Made by a program: the position numbers and the translations under genes
The notes under the pieces: model-generated
The model's input: only the letters and a program-made list of their open reading frames with translations
What the model was told of the DNA's origin: nothing
Databases searched by the model: none
Shown here: positions 48,810 to 57,392 of the stretch, piece after piece
How positions within the stretch are numbered: position 1 is the first letter of the stretch
How the letters are laid out: the number at the start of each line of letters is the position of its first letter
Source: Aeromonas lacus
GTDB lineage: Bacteria; Pseudomonadota; Gammaproteobacteria; Enterobacterales; Aeromonadaceae
Assembly: GCF_000764665.1 (NCBI RefSeq)
Contig: NZ_JRGM01000144.1
Location: 1 to 64,000, forward strand
Direction: 5' to 3'
Length of the DNA: 64,000 nucleotides

Positions 48810-50114
48810 ATGAAATTTCCCGGTCAGCGCAAGTCCAAACACTACTTTCCTGTGGATCGTCGTGATCCCCTCATCTCCCAGAGTGCGGTGCTTTCGGAGC
48901 GGGGCAAGGCCTATGTGGTCGGGATTGACCAGACGCTGGTCGACATCGAAGCCCATGTCGATCTGGCGTTTCTCGAGCGTTATGGCTTGAGCCGTGGCCA
49001 CTCCATGCTCATCTCCGATGAAGTGGCCGAGCAGATCTACGACGAGCTCAAGAGCAACAACATGGTAGTGAGCGAATTTGCCGGTGGCACCATCGGCAAC
49101 ACCATGCACAACTACTCGGTGCTGGCTGATTCCCACTCCATCCTGCTTGGCGTCATGAGCCAGGATATCCGCATCGGCAGCTACGCCTATCGTTACCTCT
49201 GCAATACCTCCTCTCGCGTCAACCTCGACTACCTGCAGCCGGTAGACGGCCCTGTCGGTCGCTGCTTTACCTTCATCACCGAAGGGGGCGAGCGCAGCTT
49301 TGGCATCAACGCCGGCAAGATGGATCATCTGGATGTAGAGCACATCCCCGAAGAGATCATCAAGGAGTCCTCCGCTCTGGTCATCACCGCCTATCTGGTG
49401 CGCGGTGAAGATGGCACCCCCATGAAAGATGCCGCCATGGCCGCGGTGCGTTATGCCCGCGAGGCCGGTGTGCCGGTGGTGCTGACCCTGGGTACCCGTT
49501 TCGTCATCGAGTCCGATCCCCAGTGGTGGCGTGACTTCATCAGCGAAAACGTCACCGTGCTCGCCATGAACGAGGAAGAGGGCGAGGCCCTGACCGGTTT
49601 CTCCGATCCGCTGGCCGCAGCCGACAAGGCGCTCGACTGGGCTGACATGGTGCTTTGTACCGCCGGTCCGGTGGGGCTTTATATGGCGGCCTACACCGAA
49701 GATGACTTCAAGCGCGAGACCACCTTGCCGCTGCTGCCCGGGGTTATCCCCGAGTTCAACATGTACGAGTTCAGCCGCCCCATGGCGCGGGCCAAGTGCC
49801 GCAAGCCGGTGCGGATCTACTCCCATATCTCTCCCTACATGGGCGGGCCGGAGAAGATCAAGAACACCAACGGGGCAGGGGATGGCGCGCTTTCCGCCGT
49901 GCTGCACGACATGGTGGCCAACTCCTATCACCGGATGAATGTACCCAACTCTGCCAAGCACATCTCCGAGTTCCTGACCTACTCTTCGCTCTCCCAGGTG
50001 TGCAAGTACGCCAACCGGGTGAGTTACGAGGTGCTGGCCCAGAGCAGCCCACGTCTCTCTCGCGGTCTGCCGGAGAAAGAGGACAGTCTGGAAGAGGTTT
50101 ACTGGGAGCGTTGA
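48810..50114 (+). CDS. gsk: Inosine/guanosine kinase
   Basis: The 434-residue PfkB/ribokinase-family enzyme opens MKFPGQRKSKHYFPVDRRDPL, nearly as in E. coli Gsk. AGGTIGNTMHNYSVLAD and the C-terminal NTNGAGDGALSAVLHD (catalytic Asp, anion hole) are intact. It salvages inosine and guanosine to IMP and GMP. It has its own upstream region after the MAPEG terminator and ends at a strong hairpin. Confidence 0.97.
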   Translation: MKFPGQRKSKHYFPVDRRDPLISQSAVLSERGKAYVVGIDQTLVDIEAHVDLAFLERYGLSRGHSMLISDEVAEQIYDELKSNNMVVSEFAGGTIGNTMHNYSVLADSHSILLGVMSQDIRIGSYAYRYLCNTSSRVNLDYLQPVDGPVGRCFTFITEGGERSFGINAGKMDHLDVEHIPEEIIKESSALVITAYLVRGEDGTPMKDAAMAAVRYAREAGVPVVLTLGTRFVIESDPQWWRDFISENVTVLAMNEEEGEALTGFSDPLAAADKALDWADMVLCTAGPVGLYMAAYTEDDFKRETTLPLLPGVIPEFNMYEFSRPMARAKCRKPVRIYSHISPYMGGPEKIKNTNGAGDGALSAVLHDMVANSYHRMNVPNSAKHISEFLTYSSLSQVCKYANRVSYEVLAQSSPRLSRGLPEKEDSLEEVYWER

Positions 50115-50160
50115 TCCCGAATTGTTGCAAAACACCGCCATTGGCAGACGTTTTGACGTG

Positions 50161-50186
50161 AAAAGGGGCCTTTAGGCCCCTTTTTT
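50161..50186 (+). terminator. Terminator after gsk
   Basis: AAAAGGGGCC/GGCCCCTTTT arms with a TTTA loop, then T-run. Confidence 0.9.
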
Positions 50187-50294
50187 CCATCAATAACCCC
50201 AATATGCTTGAGTCCATGTCGCTTTTGCGACACCATTTGGCCACCGCATTGCCGGCCGGCAATGCCGCCGCACCTGAGAAAATGAGAGAGCCCC

Positions 50295-50657
50295 ATGAGC
50301 ATGCTTACCGAGAACCTTGACGCCAATTTCCAACTTTTTATCGAACAAGTCCGCGAGTCGGGTCAGGTGTGGGGCCTGCGCTATGGTGAGGACTGGGTGG
50401 TCTGCCGCTCTGCCGAGTTTGAAGATGCCGACGTCATGCCGCTCTGGTCTGCCGAAGAAGATGCCCGTTTGCACTGCGTGGACGAGTGGGCCGATTACGA
50501 GCCGGAAGTGATCGATCTGGAAGAGTTTCTCGATATCTGGATCAACGATCTGGACGAAGACGATGTGCTGGTCGGCCCGAACTGGAACGCTGATTTGGAA
50601 GGCCAGGAGCTCGAACCCATTGAGCTGGCCAAAGCGCTGGTTGAACTGGACGCTTGA
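50295..50657 (+). CDS. DUF2750-domain protein
   Basis: The 120-residue, very acidic cytosolic protein has the DUF2750 pattern: FIEQVRESGQVWGLRYGEDWVVCRS, PLWSAEEDARLHCVDEWADYEP and FLDIWINDLDEDDVLVGPNW. Function unknown. An alternative ATG two codons in is equally possible. It is flanked by terminators, so it is a single-gene unit. Confidence 0.88.
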   Translation: MSMLTENLDANFQLFIEQVRESGQVWGLRYGEDWVVCRSAEFEDADVMPLWSAEEDARLHCVDEWADYEPEVIDLEEFLDIWINDLDEDDVLVGPNWNADLEGQELEPIELAKALVELDA

Positions 50658-50701
50658 AAGCGCCTCCATTGATGGTCTGAACGTACAGAGCATCAAGATA
50701 G

Positions 50702-50734
50702 AGACCGGTATCCTCACGGATGCCGGTCTTTTTT
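50702..50734 (+). terminator. Terminator after the DUF2750 gene
   Basis: AGACCGG...CCGGTCT with an inner TCC/GGA pairing is followed by six T. Confidence 0.8.
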
Positions 50735-50830
50735 ATGGTCGAATGGCCACGTTGATGAGTTAAATGCCAATTTGCCTTTGCACCTCGTCGGGGGATGGTC
50801 CATCATCAACCTTTTGCCATGGGGGGCGCC

Positions 50831-51325
50831 ATGTTTCTATTCGATGTCGCAGGTGCGACGGGAGGACGGGCCAGCATCCGCATTCAGGCGCTGGACTGGG
50901 CACAATCCGGGCCGGTCATTTTCCAGTGTGACGATGATGCACTGGCGGTCGTGCTGCTGAGCGGCTGTCGCTGCGACTCGGTCGGTTTCTTCAATTTGCT
51001 GGCTGGCTGCAAACCGCTCTATGTCGAGCAGTGGCTTGCCTATCTGCAAGAGAGTGGCCGTATCGGCAAGTGGAGTTTCCAGACCGAAAGCCCGGCCGAC
51101 AGCCACTATCTGGCAAGAGCCGGTCTGGATAATGAGGAGTTGAATACCCTGCTGGCACAGGTTTATCAGGTGGCGGGGTTCAATCGCCTGCAGATCAACC
51201 GCTACCTCAAGAACCGCCACAACCCCACCACCCTGGCTACCCGTTACGATCAGAAAGAGCTGGAGCGTTATCGCCAGCTCAACGAGATCATTCTGACTCT
51301 GTTGAAGTTGAAACATCCTCAGTAA
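50831..51325 (+). CDS. Conserved-looking hypothetical protein
   Basis: The 164-residue protein is read from ATG 50831, close behind GGGGGG; an upstream ATG at 50795 is less likely. There is no signal peptide or membrane helix. The N-terminal half is beta-rich (FDVAGATGGRASIRIQALDW), then a Cys-containing segment (LLSGCRCDSVGFFNLLAGCKPLYVEQW) and a helical C-terminus (NRLQINRYLKNRHNPTTLATRYDQKELERYRQLNEI). I do not recognise it. Its last 38 bases overlap the 3' end of the convergent csrD-like gene. Confidence 0.75.
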   Translation: MFLFDVAGATGGRASIRIQALDWAQSGPVIFQCDDDALAVVLLSGCRCDSVGFFNLLAGCKPLYVEQWLAYLQESGRIGKWSFQTESPADSHYLARAGLDNEELNTLLAQVYQVAGFNRLQINRYLKNRHNPTTLATRYDQKELERYRQLNEIILTLLKLKHPQ

Positions 51326-52928
51326 AGAGACCAAGCTGGCTGATATCCGGTCGCAAAGGTTGCGGCCGGGCGATCAGGTAGCCTTGCAGTCCATCCACAT
51401 ACATTCCCTGCAGCAGCTGCTTTTGTCCCAGCTGCTCCACCCCCTCGGCAATCACCTGGCACCCCATCCGGTGCGATACATCGACAATCATCCGCACAAA
51501 TTGCTGGTTGGTCTGATCCTGCTCCAGTCCGGTGATGAGTGCGGGATCGAGCTTGATGTAGTCAGGTTTCAGCTCGCGAAACAGGGTGAATGAGCCAATC
51601 CCCTTGCCGAAGCTGGCGATGGCCGAGCGGCTGCCATTGCGTCTGAGCAGTTCAAACACCCGCTTGGCACCAGTCAGGTTGCGTTCCAGATGCTCTTCAT
51701 CCAGTTCGAACACCAGATTGGCGCTGGTGTTGGGATCCTTGAGCAGCTGCCTGTCCAGCCAGATCAAAAAGGCACTGTTTTGCAACAGGTTGGATGAGAG
51801 ATTGATCCCCCAACGACTCTGGTTGGAGCCAAATGCTCGGTACTGGCGCATGATGTGGGTGATGACCAGCTGCTCCAGTCGCATCACCAGGTCCAGCCGC
51901 TGTGCCATGGCAAAGAGGGTATCGGTGGGCAGCGCGGTGCCATCGCTGCCGGTAAAGCGGGTATATATCTCGTTGTAGGCCAGCATGCTGCGATGCAGAG
52001 GCTGGATCGGCTGATAGGTAAAGCTGAGTCGCTCCTGTGCCAGTACCTCGGTCAGTACGTCACGCCAGTGTTGCTGGCCCTGCATATCGGAGACATTGTC
52101 ATCCTGCTGAATGGCCCAGCCATTGATGGTTTCGGTCTGGGCACGGGCCAGTGCCAGATCGGCCCGGGCCAGCACGGCCTCGATTTTCTGGCCGCTGCTG
52201 AGCTTGGTCAGTCCGGAGTAACCGGTGCTCTCCAGCTCGTGTTGCTCCTGATAGTGATCGAAGGCGACTTTCAGATCCTGCCCCAGCAGGTGAGGGGGGA
52301 TATTGGCAGCCGGTTGCACCAGCACCGCGAAGTCAGCCCCCGAAATGCGATAGACCTGATTGCCGGGAAACCGGCTGACCACCCGCTTGATGAGCGCAGC
52401 CATGTCCTTGATATAGGCATCCCCCGATTGAAAACCACGCTGGGCGTTGATCTTGCCAAGCTCGGTGGCGCGCACCAGCACCAGCGTCGCGGTCTGGGTA
52501 TCTTGATCCCGCTGCAACAGCTCAGTCATGTCGCGGCGAAAGGCGTAGCGATTGAGCAGCTGGGTCAGCTCGTCGGTGGTGGCCAGATTGCTCAGCTCGG
52601 TGAGTTGGCGATGGACGTGCTGTTCGGCGCTTTCAAACTGCTCCAGCAACTGTTGCAGCGCTTCTTGCGACCGGGGCTCTGCCAGTAGCTCCGGATCCCG
52701 GCTGCGCAGTGCTTTTATCCAGACCTGTTCCTGATGTTGCTGAATGCCGCCCAGGTTGCGCAGAGCCAGCATCAGCAATAGGGCCATGCCGATAAGCGTG
52801 GTGCCCAGAATCAGAACGAGCGTCAACGGAGTGCTCTGCATAGCCAGCCAAACCCCTTGCAGAAGCAATAGAGGTATGGCCACTATGATGGCGATTAAAA
52901 CGAGAGGGCGTCCGAGCTTGTGAACCAT
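51288..52928 (-). CDS. CsrD-like membrane protein with degenerate GGDEF and EAL domains
   Basis: The 546-residue protein starts at ATG 52928 (AAGGA upstream). Two membrane helices (about 9-31 and 36-57) and a coiled-coil linker are followed by a GGDEF domain in which the catalytic motif is SGADF (RISGADFAVLV). An EAL domain follows, with NEIYTRF in place of the ExL signature, though GINLSSNLLQN and EGVEQ-type text remain. Both active sites look dead, as in CsrD/MshH, which targets CsrB/C RNAs for RNase E decay. A CsrD role is therefore plausible, but a c-di-GMP receptor is an alternative. Its upstream neighbour glgC belongs to a pathway that CsrA represses in E. coli. Confidence 0.85.
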   Translation of the reverse strand: MVHKLGRPLVLIAIIVAIPLLLLQGVWLAMQSTPLTLVLILGTTLIGMALLLMLALRNLGGIQQHQEQVWIKALRSRDPELLAEPRSQEALQQLLEQFESAEQHVHRQLTELSNLATTDELTQLLNRYAFRRDMTELLQRDQDTQTATLVLVRATELGKINAQRGFQSGDAYIKDMAALIKRVVSRFPGNQVYRISGADFAVLVQPAANIPPHLLGQDLKVAFDHYQEQHELESTGYSGLTKLSSGQKIEAVLARADLALARAQTETINGWAIQQDDNVSDMQGQQHWRDVLTEVLAQERLSFTYQPIQPLHRSMLAYNEIYTRFTGSDGTALPTDTLFAMAQRLDLVMRLEQLVITHIMRQYRAFGSNQSRWGINLSSNLLQNSAFLIWLDRQLLKDPNTSANLVFELDEEHLERNLTGAKRVFELLRRNGSRSAIASFGKGIGSFTLFRELKPDYIKLDPALITGLEQDQTNQQFVRMIVDVSHRMGCQVIAEGVEQLGQKQLLQGMYVDGLQGYLIARPQPLRPDISQLGLFTEDVSTSTESE

Positions 52929-53053
52929 CTTGTCATCCTTGAAGTGGCTGCTTTGTGAGGAAATTTTAACCAAGCTTACCAAGCAAAACATGTTATGACT
53001 CGCAACTCGGATAAAAGGGCCAATTGAGATCGGTTAAATGTGAGTGAAACCAC

Positions 53054-53070
53054 TTTCAGTGCTACTGAAA
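53054..53070. promoter_or_regulatory. Inverted repeat in the glgC upstream region
   Basis: TTTCAGT-GCT-ACTGAAA has perfect 7-base arms and lies 48 bases before glgC. TGAAAC is repeated at 53045-53050 and 53066-53071. It is an operator or 5' UTR hairpin candidate; half-sites resemble Cra (TGAAAC) but the full Cra palindrome is absent. Confidence 0.4.
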
Positions 53071-53117
53071 CAGGCGAAGATGGGTTGAAAATAGATCAAA
53101 CAAGGCAGAGGTAAATC

Positions 53118-54392
53118 ATGTTGTTAGAGCCCGAAAATAGTGCCAAAGCACGTCAGTTGTTGAACCAGAGTATGGCACTGGTGTTGGCGGGAGGACGTGG
53201 CAGTCGCCTGAAGCAGTTGACCGACAACCGCGCCAAACCGGCCGTCCATTTCGGCGGCAAGTTCCGCATCATCGATTTTGTACTCTCCAACTGTATCAAC
53301 TCGGGGATCCGCCGCGTGGGGGTGGTGACTCAGTACAAATCCCACAGCCTGCTGCGCCATCTGCAATCAGGCTGGTCTTTCCTGCGCTACCAGATGAACG
53401 AGTTCATCGATCTGCTACCTGCCCAGCAACGGGTGGACGAGGTGCACTGGTATCGCGGTACTGCCGATGCCATCTATCAGAACGTTGACATCATTCGCGA
53501 CTACGGCCCCAAATACATAGTGGTGCTGGCGGGGGATCACATCTACAAGATGGACTATGCCGCCATGCTGCTCGATCACGTGCGTCTCGGCGCCAAGGTC
53601 ACGGTAGCCTGCATCGAGGTGCCGCGCGCCGAGGCGTCCGCCTTCGGCATCATGGATATCGACGAGCAGCGCAAGATCCGCGCCTTCGTGGAAAAACCGG
53701 CCAACCCGCCCGCCATGCCGGGGTGCGATGATCGCTCCCTTGCTTCCATGGGGATCTACATCTTCGAGGCGGAGTACCTCTACCAGCTGCTGGAGGAAGA
53801 CATTCTCAATCAGGACTCCAAACACGACTTCGGAATGGATGTGATCCCCCGCATCGTGGAAGAAGGGCTGGCCTTTGCTCACCCCTTCAACATGTCCTGT
53901 GTCGGGGCTCGCGAGGGGCAAAAGCCCTACTGGCGTGATGTAGGTACCCTGGATTCATTCTGGGAAGCGAACATGGACCTCGCCTCCGTGTTGCCCGAGC
54001 TCGATATTTACGATCAAAACTGGCCCATCTGGACCAGCCAGACCCTGACGCCACCCGCCAAGTTCGTGCAGGACAGAAATGGCCAGCACGGCATGACCAT
54101 CAACTCCATGTTTGCCGGCGGAACCATCGTCAGCGGTTCGTTCGTGCTTAACTCGGTGCTCTTTACCAACGTGCGGGTGCACTCCTTCTGTACTCTCGAT
54201 CAGGCAGTCATTTTCCCGGGGGTCGAGATCGGCTCTGGCTGCCGTCTGCGCCGGGTGGTGGTGGACAAGGGCTGCAAGGTACCCGACGGGTTGGTGGTTG
54301 GCGAGAATGCCGATGAGGATGCACGCCGCTTCTATCGCTCCGAGCAGGGCATTGTGCTGGTGACCAAGGAGATGTTGGACAAGCTGGGTTAA
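53118..54392 (+). CDS. glgC: Glucose-1-phosphate adenylyltransferase
   Basis: The 424-residue enzyme has nucleotidyltransferase motif [22 protein letters not shown] and glucose-1-P site VEKP (FVEKPANPP), and [10 protein letters not shown], with a C-terminal left-handed beta-helix. It makes ADP-glucose for glycogen synthesis and is normally controlled by fructose-1,6-bisphosphate and AMP. No other glg gene is adjacent, so glgC is split from the rest of the pathway here. AGAGG precedes the ATG. Confidence 0.97.
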   Translation: MLLEPENSAKARQLLNQSMALVLAGGRGSRLKQLTDNRAKPAVHFGGKFRIIDFVLSNCINSGIRRVGVVTQYKSHSLLRHLQSGWSFLRYQMNEFIDLLPAQQRVDEVHWYRGTADAIYQNVDIIRDYGPKYIVVLAGDHIYKMDYAAMLLDHVRLGAKVTVACIEVPRAEASAFGIMDIDEQRKIRAFVEKPANPPAMPGCDDRSLASMGIYIFEAEYLYQLLEEDILNQDSKHDFGMDVIPRIVEEGLAFAHPFNMSCVGAREGQKPYWRDVGTLDSFWEANMDLASVLPELDIYDQNWPIWTSQTLTPPAKFVQDRNGQHGMTINSMFAGGTIVSGSFVLNSVLFTNVRVHSFCTLDQAVIFPGVEIGSGCRLRRVVVDKGCKVPDGLVVGENADEDARRFYRSEQGIVLVTKEMLDKLG

Positions 54393-54446
54393 CACCGGGT
54401 GAATTAATTGAAGTGCCCTGAAATGAAGAGTCAGACGCTGTAATGC

Positions 54447-54474
54447 AAAGGGAGCCATCAAGGCTCCCTTTTTC
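54447..54474 (+). terminator. Terminator after glgC
   Basis: AAAGGGAGCC/GGCTCCCTTT arms with an ATCAA loop and T-run, between glgC and the convergent secreted-protein gene. Confidence 0.85.
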
Positions 54475-54494
54475 ATCCGGGTGAATGGTGCGGA

Positions 54495-56492
54495 TTACTC
54501 GCTAACCACCGCTTTGGCTGCCATCACCATGGCTGTGCCGTGCTTGCCTCCGGCGGCGGTTACTTGCGGGACGCCATCTTCATCGGTGTCACCACCGGCG
54601 CCCTCTATGACGTTCTCGCCGGAGTCGCCGACCCACTCGGCCATCTGCATGCCGCCGTTGACGGTGCCGCGGAACCAGCTGACGTACTGACCGGTCAGCT
54701 TGGCCAACTCCAGCTCGGGTGCTTTTTCTGCCCCTTCATTGCGCAGGTTTAGCATGGCAGAACGCAGCGCGCCCGAGATGGCAGCCTGGGTCCAGGGGGT
54801 GTATTCACCCTGTTTGCCAGCCAGCCAGGTGCCCGCTTTGGCACTGAAATAGGCCTTGTCAGCAGCGATAAACAGCTCGCGCGCAGCGGTGCGGTACTTG
54901 GCATCGGAAGTCGCGAGGAACGCAGCGGTCAGGCCGCGGATAGCGGCAAACTGGGCATCAACGGATTGCGCCTTGTCTACCTTGCCACCCAGTGTCAGAC
55001 CATCGTGTACCAGCCCGTTGTTTCCCTTGAGATTGGCAAGGATGAAATCGGCCTGCTTGCGGATAAGCTCGAGTGCCTGCTGACCCTGCTTGGTCTTTAG
55101 GTTCAGCTCGCCATTGTCGCCAGCGGCGTAACCGACCGGCAGCGCATCCTGAGCGCGCTGGAAGATCTGCAGGGCGACCAGGGCGTAAGCGGCGTCAAAG
55201 GTGGTGACGTGCTTGCCCTGTTTGCCTGCCTGCCAGCTGTCGACCAAGGTGCCAGCCTTGCCATCAAAGTGCAGGGCGGTCAGGTTTTTGAAGGTGAAGC
55301 TGGAGAGATTGAGCGCCAGCGAGAAGGCGTCGCTGCCTGCAACAGCCTTGCCCAGATCATTGGCCTGGTTGGCCTTGGGTGTTGCGGCAAACGGCTCGCC
55401 GTCAAACACGGCGTGGAAGGCCGGATTCTGGTTGGTGTTGGCCGAGCGCTGGTCGCTGAAGGCGTAAAACTCTGAGAGCGGCCACAGCATCATCCAGGCA
55501 TCGCGCAGCTGGGCTGAGCCATCCACCACGTCGAGTTTGCCGATGGCACCCGCATCGTTGTTGCGGGTCTCGGTCACTTTCACCTGATGGGGGAAATAGA
55601 TGATGCCCTTGGCCGGATCGTACTGCGGGGTGATCTTGGTACCCAGCCGCTTGCCATCGAAGCCGAGCTGGTTCTGCATGATGGTCAGCTTGTCGATGGA
55701 TTGTTCGGTCAGCATCATGCCGTTGAAGCCGTCGGCGGCAGAGACGCCGAGCTTGTGCTTGCCATCCTGATCCATGGTGGTTGAAGCGGCTTCAACCTCT
55801 TCATCGCTCTCGGCCACATGCATGCCGCCGAGGAAGTCCTGGGACCACATCACCTCTTTGAGCAGAATGCCGCCCACAGCTGCCGGTACTAGCAGGTTGT
55901 CGCTGCCGCTCCAGCGCAGGGTGCTGTAGTCGCGGAAGTAGGCCGGAACCTGGGTCTTGACGGTTTTCTCGACCCCTTTGGCGGTCTTGATGGTGATCTG
56001 GTCACCATTGACCGGTGTGGTATTCACTGCCTCGGCAAACTCCGGGTTGGCGGAGGCGTAGGGCAGGGAGAGGGGATACATGCCTTGCGGGATCTCGTCA
56101 GCTGGGAAGCCAACTGCGTCCGCCATGGCCATGACCCGTTTGCCGAGAGCTGCCATGGTGCCGCCACGGGCCAGGTTTTGCGGCCCGTTCACCAGATGGG
56201 GGCCCATGCCGGACTGATAGTTGAGGGCGTACATCGCCTCTTCGGAGTATTCATAGGATTCGATGCCGGCGGCGAAGTCGAACGGGGTCGGCTCATCGGC
56301 GCGATTGGCATCCAGCACGTCCAGATCCAGCCCCAGCGCTTCAGCCAGCGGCTCGCCGGAGAGTTCGAATTCGGTATAGGCCAGCATGTTGGCGGCGGTG
56401 TTGAAAGTCTTGTCTTCAACCTTGACGGCTGCGTGTGCGATGCCACTCACCAGAGCACAGGCAACGGCCTGTACCAGAACGGTTTTTCTCAT
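54495..56492 (-). CDS. Large secreted protein of unknown function
   Basis: The 665-residue protein is read from the second ATG (56492), which gives signal peptide MRKTVLVQAVACALVSGIAHA. AAAGGG lies very close before it. The mature protein has few cysteines, no membrane helices and no cell-wall anchor. Alternating helical segments in the C-terminal half (AYALVALQIFQRAQDA, GQQALELIRKQADFILANL, FAAIRGLTAAFLATSDAKYRTAARELFIAADKAYF) look like an alpha/alpha-toroid or TPR-like solenoid. DTDEDG near the C-terminus and MDQDGKHKLG earlier resemble Ca-binding loops. I do not recognise the family and propose no function. Confidence 0.82.
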   Translation of the reverse strand: MRKTVLVQAVACALVSGIAHAAVKVEDKTFNTAANMLAYTEFELSGEPLAEALGLDLDVLDANRADEPTPFDFAAGIESYEYSEEAMYALNYQSGMGPHLVNGPQNLARGGTMAALGKRVMAMADAVGFPADEIPQGMYPLSLPYASANPEFAEAVNTTPVNGDQITIKTAKGVEKTVKTQVPAYFRDYSTLRWSGSDNLLVPAAVGGILLKEVMWSQDFLGGMHVAESDEEVEAASTTMDQDGKHKLGVSAADGFNGMMLTEQSIDKLTIMQNQLGFDGKRLGTKITPQYDPAKGIIYFPHQVKVTETRNNDAGAIGKLDVVDGSAQLRDAWMMLWPLSEFYAFSDQRSANTNQNPAFHAVFDGEPFAATPKANQANDLGKAVAGSDAFSLALNLSSFTFKNLTALHFDGKAGTLVDSWQAGKQGKHVTTFDAAYALVALQIFQRAQDALPVGYAAGDNGELNLKTKQGQQALELIRKQADFILANLKGNNGLVHDGLTLGGKVDKAQSVDAQFAAIRGLTAAFLATSDAKYRTAARELFIAADKAYFSAKAGTWLAGKQGEYTPWTQAAISGALRSAMLNLRNEGAEKAPELELAKLTGQYVSWFRGTVNGGMQMAEWVGDSGENVIEGAGGDTDEDGVPQVTAAGGKHGTAMVMAAKAVVSE

Positions 56493-56592
56493 GTCCCTTT
56501 TCACCATTGGTTTTATTATTGACGCTTCTCATGACGAATCTAAATGAGAATGGTGTGCATTATGCTCTGTTCGCGCCGGGTTGAGAAGCAAA

Positions 56593-56642
56593 AAACCGCC
56601 CGGCACCTTGTCTGGGAAACAGGACAAGAGGCCGGGCGGTTT
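56593..56642 (-). terminator. Terminator after the DUF1439 lipoprotein gene
   Basis: A long hairpin has outer arms AAACCGCCCGGC/GCCGGGCGGTTT and inner arms CTTGTC/GACAAG, followed on the minus strand by a T-run. Confidence 0.85.
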
Positions 56643-56676
56643 GAACAACAAAGGTGAGGGGGGAGAAATTGCCTGA

Positions 56677-57228
56677 TCAGAGTACCTTGAAGGGGATCAC
56701 CAGACGGCCCGGTTCTACCTTGAGATCTTCGACCTTCTCCTTGATCCTCGCTTCGTTTTTACGGCTGCTGTCGAGGCGATAGACCGGCGTCTGCGACAGG
56801 AAGAGGGAGAGTGACTGATTGAAGGTGGGCAGGATGGGGGTCAATGCGGCACCTATGTTGGCCGGATCGGTCTGCACCGAGACCAGTTCGAGATCACGCA
56901 GGTAGATAGCACCCTGTTCTGCGACATATTCCGGGCGGGCGCTCAGGGCGAAACGAACCTTCATCTGCTGGCTGCCAAGGGGGCTGCTTACCTGCAGGTC
57001 ACCGGCTGCATCGAGTTCGATACGATCCGGCTGCTTGCGGCCGATACGGCTCTGCATCTCGTCCAGGCGGATCTTGCTCGACATGATGCCGGGGATCCCC
57101 AGCTGTTTTTCAAAAGAGACCTGCTTTTTGAGGTACTGGTTGATTTCGGCTTCGCTGACGTTGTACTGGGTCAGCGAGCAGGCCGCCAGCAGCAGGGCGA
57201 GGGGGAGTAACAACAGCTGTTTCAGCAT
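56677..57228 (-). CDS. DUF1439 (YceB-like) lipoprotein
   Basis: The 183-residue protein has a lipoprotein signal peptide with lipobox LLAAC (Cys17), so it is probably attached to the outer membrane (Ser after Cys). The mature part, SEAEINQYLKKQVSFEKQLGIPG and MKVRFALSARPEYVAEQGAIYLRDLELVSV, fits the DUF1439/YceB family with a tubular lipid-binding-type fold. Function unknown. It is a single gene, divergent from the secretin-N protein. Confidence 0.9.
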   Translation of the reverse strand: MLKQLLLLPLALLLAACSLTQYNVSEAEINQYLKKQVSFEKQLGIPGIMSSKIRLDEMQSRIGRKQPDRIELDAAGDLQVSSPLGSQQMKVRFALSARPEYVAEQGAIYLRDLELVSVQTDPANIGAALTPILPTFNQSLSLFLSQTPVYRLDSSRKNEARIKEKVEDLKVEPGRLVIPFKVL

Positions 57229-57392
57229 GAGAGGTTCCGGTTGGTCAACATAATGAGGCGTATCTTACGCGATAACCCGCCCCGGGCGGGAGTCTGATGA
57301 CACGGTTGTTGCGAGGAGCATCTCGGAGGTTGTCTTTTGCCTGTGACGGGGTTCATCATCGAACAGCCGGTTCGGGTCTAGGAGGAGATGTG

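Noticed and set aside
48600-50141. 513-codon open frame antisense to gsk
   Set aside because: It fully overlaps the clear gsk gene and has no recognisable domain.
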